This document shows, in pieces, positions 30,830 through 39,479 of a DNA stretch of 46,362 nt. The stretch comes from an uncultured Opitutaceae bacterium (GTDB taxonomy: Bacteria; Verrucomicrobiota; Verrucomicrobiia; Opitutales; Opitutaceae): the NCBI GenBank assembly GCA_937902925.1, contig CALFNN010000017.1, forward strand, positions 1 through 46,362. The letters are read 5' to 3'. How positions within the stretch are numbered: position 1 is the first letter of the stretch; each line of letters opens with the position of its first letter. A program made the translations under genes and the position numbers. A model generated the notes under the pieces. That model searched no databases, was not told where the DNA came from, and saw only the letters and a program-made list of their open reading frames with translations.

Positions 30830-32314
30830 TCACGGCCACATTTTCTTGCTGTCGTAGGTCCGGTCGAGCCAGGACTTCGGCACGGGCACGACGCAGATAT
30901 TGAGCGAGCGGTTGTCCGCCGAGAGCATGGCAGTCTGCACCTCGATTCGCGTGCTGTCGGCGCTGAACGTCGGGTGAACGTGATCCTGCGCCCCCGTCTT
31001 GTGTCCTAAATCCGCGAGCAGCGCCATCTCGCCGGTGTGACGGTCGATCAGCCACAGGCGGTATTGAAAATCGTCGCAGACCGCCCACCGCCCGTCGGCC
31101 GAGCCGTTGACGTGCCAGTCGGAGCGTCCCGGGTCGCCGACGGGAACCTGACCGACGATGCGCATGACGCGGGTGCGAAGATTCACGATCGCGACGCCGG
31201 TGGGATGTTCGCCCGTGCTCGATTCCGGACCCCAGTCGACATCGGCGGCGAGGCCGGGATGCCGGTGCGCCAGGATGGCGATGGCCACTTCGTCCTTCGA
31301 GATCACCGCTTCGTGCGTGATCCAGTCGTAGGGCGCCTCGGGATAAAGCGGGCGGAGACCGGTGCCGTCGGCCATGACCGTCCACGTGCGCTGCGGCGCC
31401 TTGCCGCCGGTCTCCCAGCAGAAGACGATCTCGCCGGGCACCCACGGGTTCGTCTGAACGTGGCCGATCTGGAACGGGACGGTGACGATGTTCTTCACCT
31501 CGCCCGTCTTGAGGTTCATGCTCGCGAGCCCGGTCGGGCCGGCGCCCATGCCGCGCGGCCCGAAACGTTCGGCGGGTTTTTCGCCGGCGGGGAGAAGGCT
31601 GGAGACCTCGTCGCCGCTGACCCGGCAGTAAATGTAGTCCTCGTTGGCATCGAGGCCCATGTTGCCGTCGGCAAACATGCCGTCGGGAAATTTCCCGCAG
31701 GTGCGCTCGTAGTGGGCGGCGGGCTGAAGCGTGCTGGCGGCGCTGTCGGCAAAGAGCGATGCGAGGTCGATCTCGATGATCGCGAAAGGCCCGCGCGAGC
31801 GGTTGGCGCCGCTCCCACGAACGGGCGCCGCGGCCGCACCGGTCGCCGGAGCTTCACCGGGGTTTGGATTCAACGAACGCGCGACGCCGTTCGCACCGGC
31901 GGCGGCGCGGCCGCGCCCACCGCGCCCGCGGCCGGCCTCGGGGTCGAGGTTGCGCATGATGTAGAGCTTCATCGAGTGCCGGGCATTGCAGAGCATGCCC
32001 ATGTAACCGTCCTCGGTGAGTTGCACGATGTCGCCCGTCTCCTCGTTCACGGCCATCGCCTGGCCACCGGGAGCGCGATTGGAGCGGAACACGACCCACT
32101 TGCCGTCGGCGGTCCACTGCGAGTGGGTCTGATAAATCTTCGAATCGCCGGCCGGCGTGCTGGTGAGGAAGGTGAGCGGCACACCGGTGACGGGATCGAT
32201 CACGACTTTCTTTTCCGACGGGAAGCGCCGGCCCATCTGCGCGAGCGCGGGTGTGGCCAGCGAAACGGAAACGGCCAGCGCAAGGACGATGGCACCAAGG
32301 GATTTTAGTTTCAT
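30830..32314 (-). CDS. Secreted beta-propeller protein, probable oligogalacturonate lyase (PL22-like)
   Basis: This 494-residue precursor has a signal peptide ending ATPALAQ. TolB-like blade repeats are clear: SQWTADGKWVVFRSNRA, MADGTGLRPLYPE, SADGRWAVCDD and FSADSTRIEVQ. Candidate metal residues match oligogalacturonate lyases: His334 in ITHEAVI, His401 in DWHVNGSADG, and Gln443, His445 and His447 in AQDHVHPTFS. PL22 enzymes turn unsaturated digalacturonate into monomers using manganese; most known ones are cytoplasmic or periplasmic. An Arg/Gly/Ala-rich insert (about residues 127-176) separates two early blades. The location facing a rhamnogalacturonan operon supports the role. A non-catalytic TolB-like propeller remains possible. 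Confidence 0.65.
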   Translation of the reverse strand: MKLKSLGAIVLALAVSVSLATPALAQMGRRFPSEKKVVIDPVTGVPLTFLTSTPAGDSKIYQTHSQWTADGKWVVFRSNRAPGGQAMAVNEETGDIVQLTEDGYMGMLCNARHSMKLYIMRNLDPEAGRGRGGRGRAAAGANGVARSLNPNPGEAPATGAAAAPVRGSGANRSRGPFAIIEIDLASLFADSAASTLQPAAHYERTCGKFPDGMFADGNMGLDANEDYIYCRVSGDEVSSLLPAGEKPAERFGPRGMGAGPTGLASMNLKTGEVKNIVTVPFQIGHVQTNPWVPGEIVFCWETGGKAPQRTWTVMADGTGLRPLYPEAPYDWITHEAVISKDEVAIAILAHRHPGLAADVDWGPESSTGEHPTGVAIVNLRTRVMRIVGQVPVGDPGRSDWHVNGSADGRWAVCDDFQYRLWLIDRHTGEMALLADLGHKTGAQDHVHPTFSADSTRIEVQTAMLSADNRSLNICVVPVPKSWLDRTYDSKKMWP

Positions 32315-32460
32315 AACGGGGTATTGCCTGCGCGGTCGGGAATGACCGGGTTCGAGACGAAGCGAGCCGACATTGGGGCAACGGCCAGTCGGGAGAAGGG
32401 CTTTAAAATCTGACCGTCCCAATTCCCGCGGCCCGAGTGCCGGAACGACGGGCGGAAACG

Positions 32461-32486
32461 AAAAAACCCCGCCGGTGAAGGCGGGG
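32461..32486 (-). terminator. Rho-independent terminator of the aldolase gene
   Basis: On the minus strand a perfect 7-bp stem (CCCCGCC with GGCGGGG, loop TTCACC) is followed at once by six T. It lies 27 bp past the fructose-bisphosphate aldolase stop. This is the only canonical intrinsic terminator seen in the window. Confidence 0.88.
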
Positions 32487-32513
32487 CTGAAAGGTGGCTT
32501 CGTTCGCCGGAGC

Positions 32514-33464
32514 TTATTTGCCGAGGCTTTTCTTGAGGTCGGCGAGTTGGTTCTCGGAGCCGAGGAGTTTGTTGCGGCTCGCGATGAACTTCGCGTATTC
32601 CTCGATGAAGATTTTGCCGGGCGGGCGGAAGTCGAACTCGCCCGGCTTGTCGCGGAAAAATTCGCGGTGCACGCGCGTCCAGACCAGGCGGCCGTCGGTG
32701 TCGATGTTGACCTTGGTGACGCCGAGCTTGGCGGCGGGCAGGTATTCGTTCGGGTCGACTCCCATCGAGCCGGCGATCTTGCCGCCCGCGGCATTGATGC
32801 GGTCGACTTCCTCCTTCGGCACGGAGGAGGAGCCGTGCATGACAAGCGGGAAACCAGGCAGCAGGGCCTTGATCTTCGTCAGCACGTCAAAGTGGAGCGA
32901 TTGCTTGCCCTTGAACTTGAAGGCGCCGTGCGAGGTGCCGATGGCGCAGGCGAGCGAGTCACACCCGGTCTTCTTGACGAAGTCCTGGGCCTCGGCGGGA
33001 TTCGTGAGCATCGCGTGGCCTTCATCGACCTTGATGTCCTCCTCGACGCCGCCGAGCATCCCGAGTTCGGCCTCGACGGAAATCCCCTTGGCATGGGCGC
33101 GGTCGGTGACGCGCTTGGTGATGGCGACATTCTGATCGAACGGATCGTGCGAGGCGTCGATCATCACGGAGCTATAGAAGCCGGAGTCGATGCAGTCGTA
33201 GCACGTCTCCTCGTCGCCATGGTCGAGGTGGACGGCGAAGATGCAGTCCGGAAAAATCTCGGCGGCGGAGCGGATGATCGCCTCGAGCATGCGCTTGTCG
33301 GTGTATTTGCGCGCGCCCTTGGAAATCTGGATGATGAACGGCGCCTGGGACTGGATGCAGCCTTTGAAGAGGCCCATCGCCTGCTCGGCGTTGTTGATGT
33401 TGTAGGCGCCGACGGCGTATTTGCCGTAGGCGTGTTTGAAGAGCTGCGCGGTGGTGACGATCAT
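32514..33464 (-). CDS. fba: Class II fructose-bisphosphate aldolase
   Basis: This 316-residue cytoplasmic enzyme interconverts fructose 1,6-bisphosphate with glyceraldehyde 3-phosphate and dihydroxyacetone phosphate. Class II zinc motifs are FAVHLDHGDEETCYD (catalytic Asp81, zinc ligand His82), SVEAELGMLGGVEED, CAIGTSHGAFKFKG (His), and VMHGSSSVPKEEV (His and phosphate loop), followed by GVTKVNIDTDGRLVWT. The start is ATG 33464, which opens the conserved IVTTAQLFKHAYGKYAVGAYN; an in-frame extension to 33548 is unconserved. A strong terminator follows the stop. Confidence 0.95.
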   Translation of the reverse strand: MIVTTAQLFKHAYGKYAVGAYNINNAEQAMGLFKGCIQSQAPFIIQISKGARKYTDKRMLEAIIRSAAEIFPDCIFAVHLDHGDEETCYDCIDSGFYSSVMIDASHDPFDQNVAITKRVTDRAHAKGISVEAELGMLGGVEEDIKVDEGHAMLTNPAEAQDFVKKTGCDSLACAIGTSHGAFKFKGKQSLHFDVLTKIKALLPGFPLVMHGSSSVPKEEVDRINAAGGKIAGSMGVDPNEYLPAAKLGVTKVNIDTDGRLVWTRVHREFFRDKPGEFDFRPPGKIFIEEYAKFIASRNKLLGSENQLADLKKSLGK

Positions 33465-33633
33465 AGGCGGAAGAGAAGGGCAACGAGCTTCCCCGTGGAG
33501 GAAACGCCGGGCAAGGGTTTTCGCTGTGCCAAAATGGCGAAAAGCCACGCGTCAGTTGCAGGGGTCATGCCATCCCGCCGGGCGAGTCGTGGGGCCGGGC
33601 GCGACCCACGCCGGCATCGAAAGGCGCGGATCG

Positions 33634-34773
33634 TCAGCCGCCACCACGGCGCCGGCCGCCGGGTGCGGCGGTGCCGTTCGACGCGGCGCCTCCGCCGTTG
33701 CTGCCGCTACGCAAGGCGCTACCGATCACCTGCTGCAATTGCTGCTGGGCTTGCTGCTGCTGCTGGATCTCCTGAAGCGCGGCGAGCTGGTTGCTCGCCA
33801 GCACGCTCTGGGCCTGGCTGATGACGGCCGGAGTGATCGCGACCGCGGCGCCGCCGCGACCGAATTCACCGCCGGCACCGGGTCCACCGGCGACAGCCAT
33901 TGCCGCGCCAAATCCAGCCCCGCGGCCGCCGATACCGCCACCACCGCCGAAATTTTGTCCCGGCCCGGAAGGTGAGGTGGACGGCGGTGTGCTGGCGGCG
34001 AGAATTTGCACGAGCTGCTCCGACTGGGCGAACGTCAACGGCGCGTCGCTGTAGCTCAGTCGTTGCTGCAGTTGATTGACCAGGTTCCGCTCGGGCATCG
34101 TCTGGTCGTAATTCTGGAGCTGCGCAAAGCCGGAATCACCGAGAACGGACTTGAGGCTGTCACTCACGCTGGCCTGGGCATCGGTGAGAAGCTTTCCAAA
34201 GGCATCCCGGTCGGTGCGCGGATTGATGCCCTGGTCGCGCGCGGCGGCGAGCACGTCCTGCAGCGTCGATTGCCGGTCGAGGAGCAGGCTCTCGACCTTG
34301 TCTTGTTGCGCCGCCGTGAGGTTCAGGTTCCGGAAAAGATTGCCATAGGTGTTTTCGAGGCGGGCCTTTTGTTGCACGGCAACCAGCGCCTGCACCTCCG
34401 GGCTCGCCATGACGGCGCGCAGCCCTCCGGGGCCGGGCCCCGGGAATCCACCGCGGCCTCCATTCGGTCCGCCGCGGCCATCGCGTCCACCCAGGAATCC
34501 GCCACGAGCGACCGCACTTCTTCCCGGCGGGGCGGCTGCCGCGCTTTCTCGATCGCCGGCGCGGTCGTGGATTCGGGCCGCGAGCTGATCCTGTAATTCT
34601 TGATTCCGTCGCTCCAGCCCGGCGAGGCGCTTTTTGAGGGCGGCGGTCTCACTCCGGTCGACGCCGGTGGCGCGCAATTCGATCAATTCCCGATACTGCC
34701 GCCAAGCCAGTCCCGCCCCGCCGAGGGAGGTGAGGGCCAGGAGGACGATCGCCAACGTCTTTGATGACTTCAC
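33634..34773 (-). CDS. Envelope protein with LTxxQ-like motifs, tandem paralogue 1
   Basis: This 379-residue protein starts at GTG 34773, giving a membrane anchor or signal (TLAIVLLALTSLGGAGLAW) aligned with the neighbour's start; an in-frame start at 34812 is possible. A coiled coil (ALKKRLAGLERRNQELQDQL) follows, then a Gly/Arg-rich stretch, then NLTAAQQDKVESLLLDRQS, a motif like the LTxxQ of Spy and CpxP proteins, a second copy PLTFAQSEQLVQILA, and a Gln-rich C-terminus. Shared order with the gene at 34843-35922 shows tandem duplication. Function is unknown. A periplasmic chaperone or structural role is only a guess. Confidence 0.75.
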   Translation of the reverse strand: MKSSKTLAIVLLALTSLGGAGLAWRQYRELIELRATGVDRSETAALKKRLAGLERRNQELQDQLAARIHDRAGDRESAAAAPPGRSAVARGGFLGGRDGRGGPNGGRGGFPGPGPGGLRAVMASPEVQALVAVQQKARLENTYGNLFRNLNLTAAQQDKVESLLLDRQSTLQDVLAAARDQGINPRTDRDAFGKLLTDAQASVSDSLKSVLGDSGFAQLQNYDQTMPERNLVNQLQQRLSYSDAPLTFAQSEQLVQILAASTPPSTSPSGPGQNFGGGGGIGGRGAGFGAAMAVAGGPGAGGEFGRGGAAVAITPAVISQAQSVLASNQLAALQEIQQQQQAQQQLQQVIGSALRSGSNGGGAASNGTAAPGGRRRGGG

Positions 34774-34842
34774 AGCGGATGGAACAGAAGGCGAGACGCG
34801 GTCCGGCGACAACGGTTACCAATTCGACGGCCCGGCCGGTCG

Positions 34843-35922
34843 TCAACCTCCCGGCGACGGAGGCGGCGGCGGTGGCCCGCCGTCGATCGTCGCGCCCTGA
34901 AAATGGACCGCGCCGCCCTGGGTCTCGATCGACTGGCGCATGAGTTGCCCCATCTGCTGCTGCGCCTGCTGCTCCGCTTGAATCTCCTGCAAGGCTCCGA
35001 CCTGCGTCGGGCTCAACACACTTTGCGCGCGGTTGACGGTGTCGCTCGTGATCTGAGCCGTGGGCCCGCCGGCGATAGTGGTGAAAAACGGTGTGGCCGC
35101 GGCGACGGCACCGCCCGGTCCGCCACTGCCGGAGGTCACGCGAATGGCGCTGCTATACACCACTGCATTGCCGCCCGGACCCGTGGGAGGAGCGGGCGGG
35201 GCGGTCTCCGCCAGCAATTGCACCATCTGCTCCGTCTGCTGGGGCGTGAGCGGCGCATCGGTGTAGCTCAACCGGCTCGCGAGTTGGTCGACGATGGCCC
35301 GCTGGGTTTGGGTGCGGTCGAACTGCTGGTATTGCTGGTAGGCGGAGTCGCCGATGAGATCCTTGATGCCGTCGTCCATCTCCTTGTTCGCCTGCTGCAT
35401 GAGCGACTGCACCTGGCTGCGACTATCGGGCCCGACCAGGCCCTGCGATCGGGCGGCGGCCATCACGTCGAGCGCCGTGTTTTGCTTGTCGACAAGCAGC
35501 TGCTTGAACTTCTCGAGCTGCTCGGGCGACAGGCCCAGTGTCTTGAAGAGCGCCGCATAATGGGTGTCGAGCTGGCCCCGCTGGCCCACGGCCATGAGTT
35601 TTCGCATTTCCGGCGATTCGAGCGCCATCATCGGTCCGCCGGCGCCACCGCCACCGCCGTTGGAGCGAAAGGTCATGGTCCGGCCGCCGCCCATGGGCTG
35701 GGAGACTGGTGCGGACGATTGTTGTTCACGCAGCACCGCGGTCTCGTCCTGCAGCGCGCGTTCGCGTTTTTCCAGTGCCGCCACGCGCTGCTTCAACGTG
35801 TCGCGCTCCAGGGTGGTCTGGTTGAGCGCGGTCGCGAGGCCGGTTGCGGAAGTCCATTGGCGCCACGCAAGGCCACCGAGGAACAGGACAAGGACGGCGA
35901 GCAGGAAGGCGAATTTTCTCAT
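34843..35922 (-). CDS. Envelope protein with LTxxQ-like motifs, tandem paralogue 2
   Basis: This 359-residue protein has the same plan as its downstream neighbour: anchor (FAFLLAVLVLFLGGLAWRQW), coiled coil (LKQRVAALEKRERALQDE), Gly-rich stretch, GLSPEQLEKFKQLLVDKQN, then SRLSYTDAPLTPQQTEQMVQ and NRAQSVLSPTQVGALQEIQ. It ends in a proline run (GGPPPPPPSPGG), where the other ends in Gly/Arg. The two share the SYxDAPLT and QSVL blocks nearly unchanged. The 69-bp gap to the next gene and same strand suggest joint expression. No catalytic motif is visible. Confidence 0.75.
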   Translation of the reverse strand: MRKFAFLLAVLVLFLGGLAWRQWTSATGLATALNQTTLERDTLKQRVAALEKRERALQDETAVLREQQSSAPVSQPMGGGRTMTFRSNGGGGGAGGPMMALESPEMRKLMAVGQRGQLDTHYAALFKTLGLSPEQLEKFKQLLVDKQNTALDVMAAARSQGLVGPDSRSQVQSLMQQANKEMDDGIKDLIGDSAYQQYQQFDRTQTQRAIVDQLASRLSYTDAPLTPQQTEQMVQLLAETAPPAPPTGPGGNAVVYSSAIRVTSGSGGPGGAVAAATPFFTTIAGGPTAQITSDTVNRAQSVLSPTQVGALQEIQAEQQAQQQMGQLMRQSIETQGGAVHFQGATIDGGPPPPPPSPGG

Positions 35923-35992
35923 GGCGCGGAGGGGTTCGAGATAAGCGTCACGACCGCGCCGGTTTGTCTGCCACCGGAAATTTTTGTTCCGG

Positions 35993-38797
35993 CTACCGCG
36001 GCGGGAACTCGAACTCCGCCTTCACGCCGGTTTTCGACAGCACGAGGAACGCGCCGAACGGCATCCCGCGCTTGGACATGAATCCCTGGATGAGGTCGGT
36101 GCGGCCTTCCTCCAGCAGCTTGAGGACTTCCTCGGGCGGAACCTCCTTCGCGCAAAGGTGGCGCTTCAACGTGAAGACGATCCGGTTGTCCTGGTCCGGC
36201 CGGCGGACATAGTAGGATTCCGGGGTCTGCAATATCTCGCCGCCGTGGTGCGATTTGCTCTGGCCGAGGACGACCGCCTGCGACAGGTCGGGCGGAGCCT
36301 TCGTCTTGCGGGGAATCGGGTTGCCGTCCTTGTCGAGCTTCGGCGCGCGTGGCGGAAACTCCCACGAGAACTTCGGGCCTTCGCGTTTGAGGAACGCGTC
36401 GAATGGCCGGCCTTTCTTCGAGATGAAACCCTTGATGAGCTCGGTCTTCCCGTCGGCGACGAGCTGGATCGCCATCTCCCGCGTAATCGGCTTCTGGCAC
36501 ATCAGCCGGCCAATCCGGAACGTCTGTTTCCAGCCTTCGCCGTCGCGCTCGCGGAGGATGTGGCTCGAGCCGACCTCGCAAAGACCGGCGCCCGTCTTCG
36601 GGTCGGTCCAATACGGCTCGACGGTGCCGAGGTCGACCTTGTCGCCGAAATCATACTCGGCCTTCCACTTGCCCTTCTCCTCGTCCTTCACGAGGCGCAG
36701 CAGCGCGGAGAAACGGTTGCGAGTCTTGGCGGAAATGAAGCCATCGAGCGGGCCGACCGCGCGCTTCTCGACGAGTTCGCGCACCTCGGACTCCTCCATT
36801 TTGCGGCCGCCGATGACCTTGTAGACCATGAACTCGCCGTCTTGCGACTTGTAGCCGCGCAGCGTCTCGCGCAACGGCTTGCCGTCGGTGGGCGAGGGGA
36901 TGTCCGTGACGCGCGCGATCGAGTCGTCCTCCTCGAAGCCCTTGACGCGTTCGATGATGCCCTTGGTCGTGGCCTCGATCTCGGCCATGAACTTCTCGCG
37001 GCTGAACTTGCCGTGTTCCATCTGGCGGAGCTTGTATTCCCACTCGCCGGTGAGGTCGGGCTTGGTGAGTTCCTCCGTCTTCACCGCGGAGAGAAACTGG
37101 ATCAACTGCTCGGCCTTGGCGGTCGGCACGAGTTCGCGCTGGGCGCGGTCCATGTATTTCTGGTTGATGAGGCCGTCGATCGTGTCGGCGCGCGTCGCCG
37201 GCGTGCCGAGCCCGCGCTCCTTCATGGCCTCGGCCATGTCCTCGTCGTCGACGAGCTTGCCGGCTCCTTCCATTGCGGAAAGCAACGTCGCCTCCGTGTA
37301 GCGCGGCGGCGGCCGGGTTTGCTCGGCGTGAAGCACGGGGTCGAGCGTCTTCGCCTTTGCCGGCGTGCCGTCCTCGGGGGAAAGGGCGGGGAGCGCTTTG
37401 GCGTCGGGCGTGCCATCGTCGACGGTCGTCTTCCCGTAAACGGCCAGCCAGCCGGGGAACGTGAGCACCTTGCCCTCGGTCTTGAAATCGTGCCCGGGTG
37501 CGACCGTGCTGAGGCGCGTCGTGACGTCGAATTCCGCCGCGGGGAAAAACGCGGCCACGAACCGGCGGGCGATCATGTCGAACACCTTCGCCTCCATCTC
37601 GTCGAGGTGCTTCGCCTCGTGCGTCGTGGGGATGATCGCGAAGTGATCCGAGATCTGCTCGTTGTTGAAGATGCGTTTGTTCGGCCGCACCCAGCCCTCG
37701 TCGATCACCTTGTGCGCATGGATCGCGAGGTCGCCGTGGCCGTGGAGATTTTGCAACGTCTCGCGGCAGGTCGGGATGTAATCCTCCGGCAACGCGCGCG
37801 AGTCGGTGCGGGGGTAGGTGATCATCTTGTGCCGCTCGTAGAGGGCCTGGGCGATCTGCAAGGTGCGGCGGGCCGGCAACCCATAGCGGTTGTTCGCCTC
37901 CCGCTGCAGCGTCGTAAGGTCGTAGAGGCGCGGCGCGGCCTGTGTGCTGCCCTTCTTTTCCTCCGTGACGCCGGCCAGGGGCTGACCCTGGCAGGCGGCG
38001 AGGACGGCCTCGGCCAGCGCTTTTTCCCAGATGCGATCGATGCGGTCGTGTTCGTCGTTTTCGGTCCGCTTGAAGTTCGGCCGCTGATAGACGCCCTCGT
38101 AGCGCCCCTTCGCGACCTCAAACGTGGCGGTCACCCGCCAGTAGTCGCGCGGCTTGAAATTCCGAATCTCGAGCTCGCGGGCGTAGACGATGGCGAGCGT
38201 GGGTGTCTGGACCCGGCCGACAGAGGCGACGTTGCCGGCACGGGAGCCGAACATGCGTTTCGTCAGTGCGCGCGTGCCGTTGATGCCGATGAGCCAGTCG
38301 CTCTCGCTGCGGCAGCGCGCGGCGTCGGCGAGACCGGCCATCTGTCCGCCCTCGCGCAGGCTCTTGAACGCCGTCTTGATGCCCTCGGTGGTCATCGTCT
38401 GCATCCACGCGCGCTTTACGGGCAGCTTGGACTTGGTGATCTGGTAGAGGTAAGTGAAGATGAGTTCGCCCTCGCGGCCCGCGTCACAGGCATTGATCAC
38501 CTCGCCGACATCCTTGCGGCCGAGGAGTTTTTTCACCGCGTTGAAGCGTTCCTTCGACTGCTCGATGGGCTTGAGGCCGAATTTTTTCGGGATGATGGGC
38601 AGCGTCTCGAGCCGCCAGAAGCCGTATTTCTTCTTGTCGATGTCCTCAGGCATCTCGAGTTCCACCAAGTGGCCGAGCGCATACGAAACGACGAATTCGT
38701 CGTTCTCGTAGTGGTCGCCTTTCTTGGGGATTTTCCCGAGGGAGCGCGCCAGATCCGCCGCGACGGACGGTTTCTCGGCGATGATGAGAGACTTCAT
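35993..38797 (-). CDS. topB: DNA topoisomerase III (type IA) with C-terminal repeats
   Basis: This 934-residue type IA topoisomerase relaxes or decatenates DNA. The Toprim domain shows Glu8 in IIAEKPSVA and ACDAGREGELI (Asp105, Glu109). The active-site Tyr328 is in KMITYPRTDSR, and GRVQTPTLAIV and GLGTPATRADTI are conserved core motifs. After about residue 640 come three copies of the short C-terminal repeat found in bacterial TopB: copy 1 near GPLDGFISAKTRNRFSA, copy 2 near LIKGFISKKGRPFDAFL, and copy 3 near LIQGFMSKRGMPFGAFL. No zinc-finger Cys sets are present. Usual TopB length is 650-750, so the tail makes it long. It lies 125 bp downstream of the TPR genes. Confidence 0.93.
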   Translation of the reverse strand: MKSLIIAEKPSVAADLARSLGKIPKKGDHYENDEFVVSYALGHLVELEMPEDIDKKKYGFWRLETLPIIPKKFGLKPIEQSKERFNAVKKLLGRKDVGEVINACDAGREGELIFTYLYQITKSKLPVKRAWMQTMTTEGIKTAFKSLREGGQMAGLADAARCRSESDWLIGINGTRALTKRMFGSRAGNVASVGRVQTPTLAIVYARELEIRNFKPRDYWRVTATFEVAKGRYEGVYQRPNFKRTENDEHDRIDRIWEKALAEAVLAACQGQPLAGVTEEKKGSTQAAPRLYDLTTLQREANNRYGLPARRTLQIAQALYERHKMITYPRTDSRALPEDYIPTCRETLQNLHGHGDLAIHAHKVIDEGWVRPNKRIFNNEQISDHFAIIPTTHEAKHLDEMEAKVFDMIARRFVAAFFPAAEFDVTTRLSTVAPGHDFKTEGKVLTFPGWLAVYGKTTVDDGTPDAKALPALSPEDGTPAKAKTLDPVLHAEQTRPPPRYTEATLLSAMEGAGKLVDDEDMAEAMKERGLGTPATRADTIDGLINQKYMDRAQRELVPTAKAEQLIQFLSAVKTEELTKPDLTGEWEYKLRQMEHGKFSREKFMAEIEATTKGIIERVKGFEEDDSIARVTDIPSPTDGKPLRETLRGYKSQDGEFMVYKVIGGRKMEESEVRELVEKRAVGPLDGFISAKTRNRFSALLRLVKDEEKGKWKAEYDFGDKVDLGTVEPYWTDPKTGAGLCEVGSSHILRERDGEGWKQTFRIGRLMCQKPITREMAIQLVADGKTELIKGFISKKGRPFDAFLKREGPKFSWEFPPRAPKLDKDGNPIPRKTKAPPDLSQAVVLGQSKSHHGGEILQTPESYYVRRPDQDNRIVFTLKRHLCAKEVPPEEVLKLLEEGRTDLIQGFMSKRGMPFGAFLVLSKTGVKAEFEFPPR

Positions 38798-38899
38798 GTG
38801 GCCGCGAGCCGTTACGCATCACGCCAGCGAAGTGCAAGAAATAGTTTCGGGCGCGTGGGCGGCGAACTGCCGGGCGATCCGTTTTTTTTCGCGCCAGCG

Positions 38900-38915
38900 G
38901 GCGGCGACAGCCGCC
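38900..38915. other. Hairpin between TPR gene and topB
   Basis: GGCGGC and GCCGCC form a 6-bp stem around GACA eight bases past the TPR stop. On the minus strand it is followed by an A-tract, not a T-tract, so it is not a normal intrinsic terminator for the TPR gene. Confidence 0.35.
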
Positions 38916-38922
38916 GACCAAC

Positions 38923-39423
38923 TCACTCTTCCGGCGGGTGCCCCTCGAGTTGTGCGGCCTTCTTTAAATCCGCCGCGGCGCCCGCGGTGTCGCCGCTGGC
39001 TTTGCGCGCGTAGCCGCGGTTGCTGTAGGCACTGGCCGATTGGGGATCGAGGCCGATCGCCTTGGTGCAATCGGCGATGGCGCCCTCGAGGTCGTGGTTT
39101 GCGCGCTTCGCCGCGCCGCGGTTGGCAAAGGCGGCGGCGAAGTTGGGGGTCAACTCTATGGCCGTGGAAAAATCGGCGATGGCACCGGCGAGATCGCCCT
39201 TGGCGCGGAGTGCCTGGCCGCGGTTGTTGTAGGCGATCGCGTAGTCCGGGTTGATCTCGATCGCCTTCGTGAAGTCCGCGATGGCGCCGTCGAGGTCACC
39301 CTTGGCCTGACGGCCGTTGCCGCGGGAATTGTATTCCCGGGCGGTCGTCTGGGCCGGCAGTGCGGAAGCGCCGAGGAGCAGGCCCAGGAGGCAGGTAAAA
39401 GAAAGGAAGCGAGGTGCGATCAT
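38923..39423 (-). CDS. Secreted TPR-repeat protein (short paralogue)
   Basis: This 166-residue precursor has a signal peptide (FTCLLGLLLGASALPAQ). Four TPR units follow at 34-residue spacing, each close to the consensus with GDLDGAIADFTKAIEINPDY and AYNNRGQALRAKGDLAGAIA. The chain ends GHPPEE soon after the fourth unit. TPRs bind proteins; no partner is evident. It shares strong repeat identity with the gene 56 bp upstream, so the pair is a tandem duplication. It probably sits in the periplasm. Confidence 0.8.
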   Translation of the reverse strand: MIAPRFLSFTCLLGLLLGASALPAQTTAREYNSRGNGRQAKGDLDGAIADFTKAIEINPDYAIAYNNRGQALRAKGDLAGAIADFSTAIELTPNFAAAFANRGAAKRANHDLEGAIADCTKAIGLDPQSASAYSNRGYARKASGDTAGAAADLKKAAQLEGHPPEE

Positions 39424-39479
39424 GAACGGAAGAATGGGTGCAGGAGTCAACGGGGACAAACCCCATTGGGCGCGGTTCC

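Noticed and set aside
32315-32845. Upstream extension of the PL22-like gene
   Set aside because: The extension is antisense-frame sequence overlapping the aldolase gene; the signal peptide starts at 32314.
38882-38915. Intrinsic terminator from a hairpin next to eight T
   Set aside because: The T-tract precedes the stem on the plus strand and becomes an A-tract after the stem on the minus strand, where the genes lie.
35984-39013. 1009-residue plus-strand open frame antisense to topB
   Set aside because: TopB on the other strand has all catalytic motifs; the antisense frame is compositionally biased and unrecognisable.
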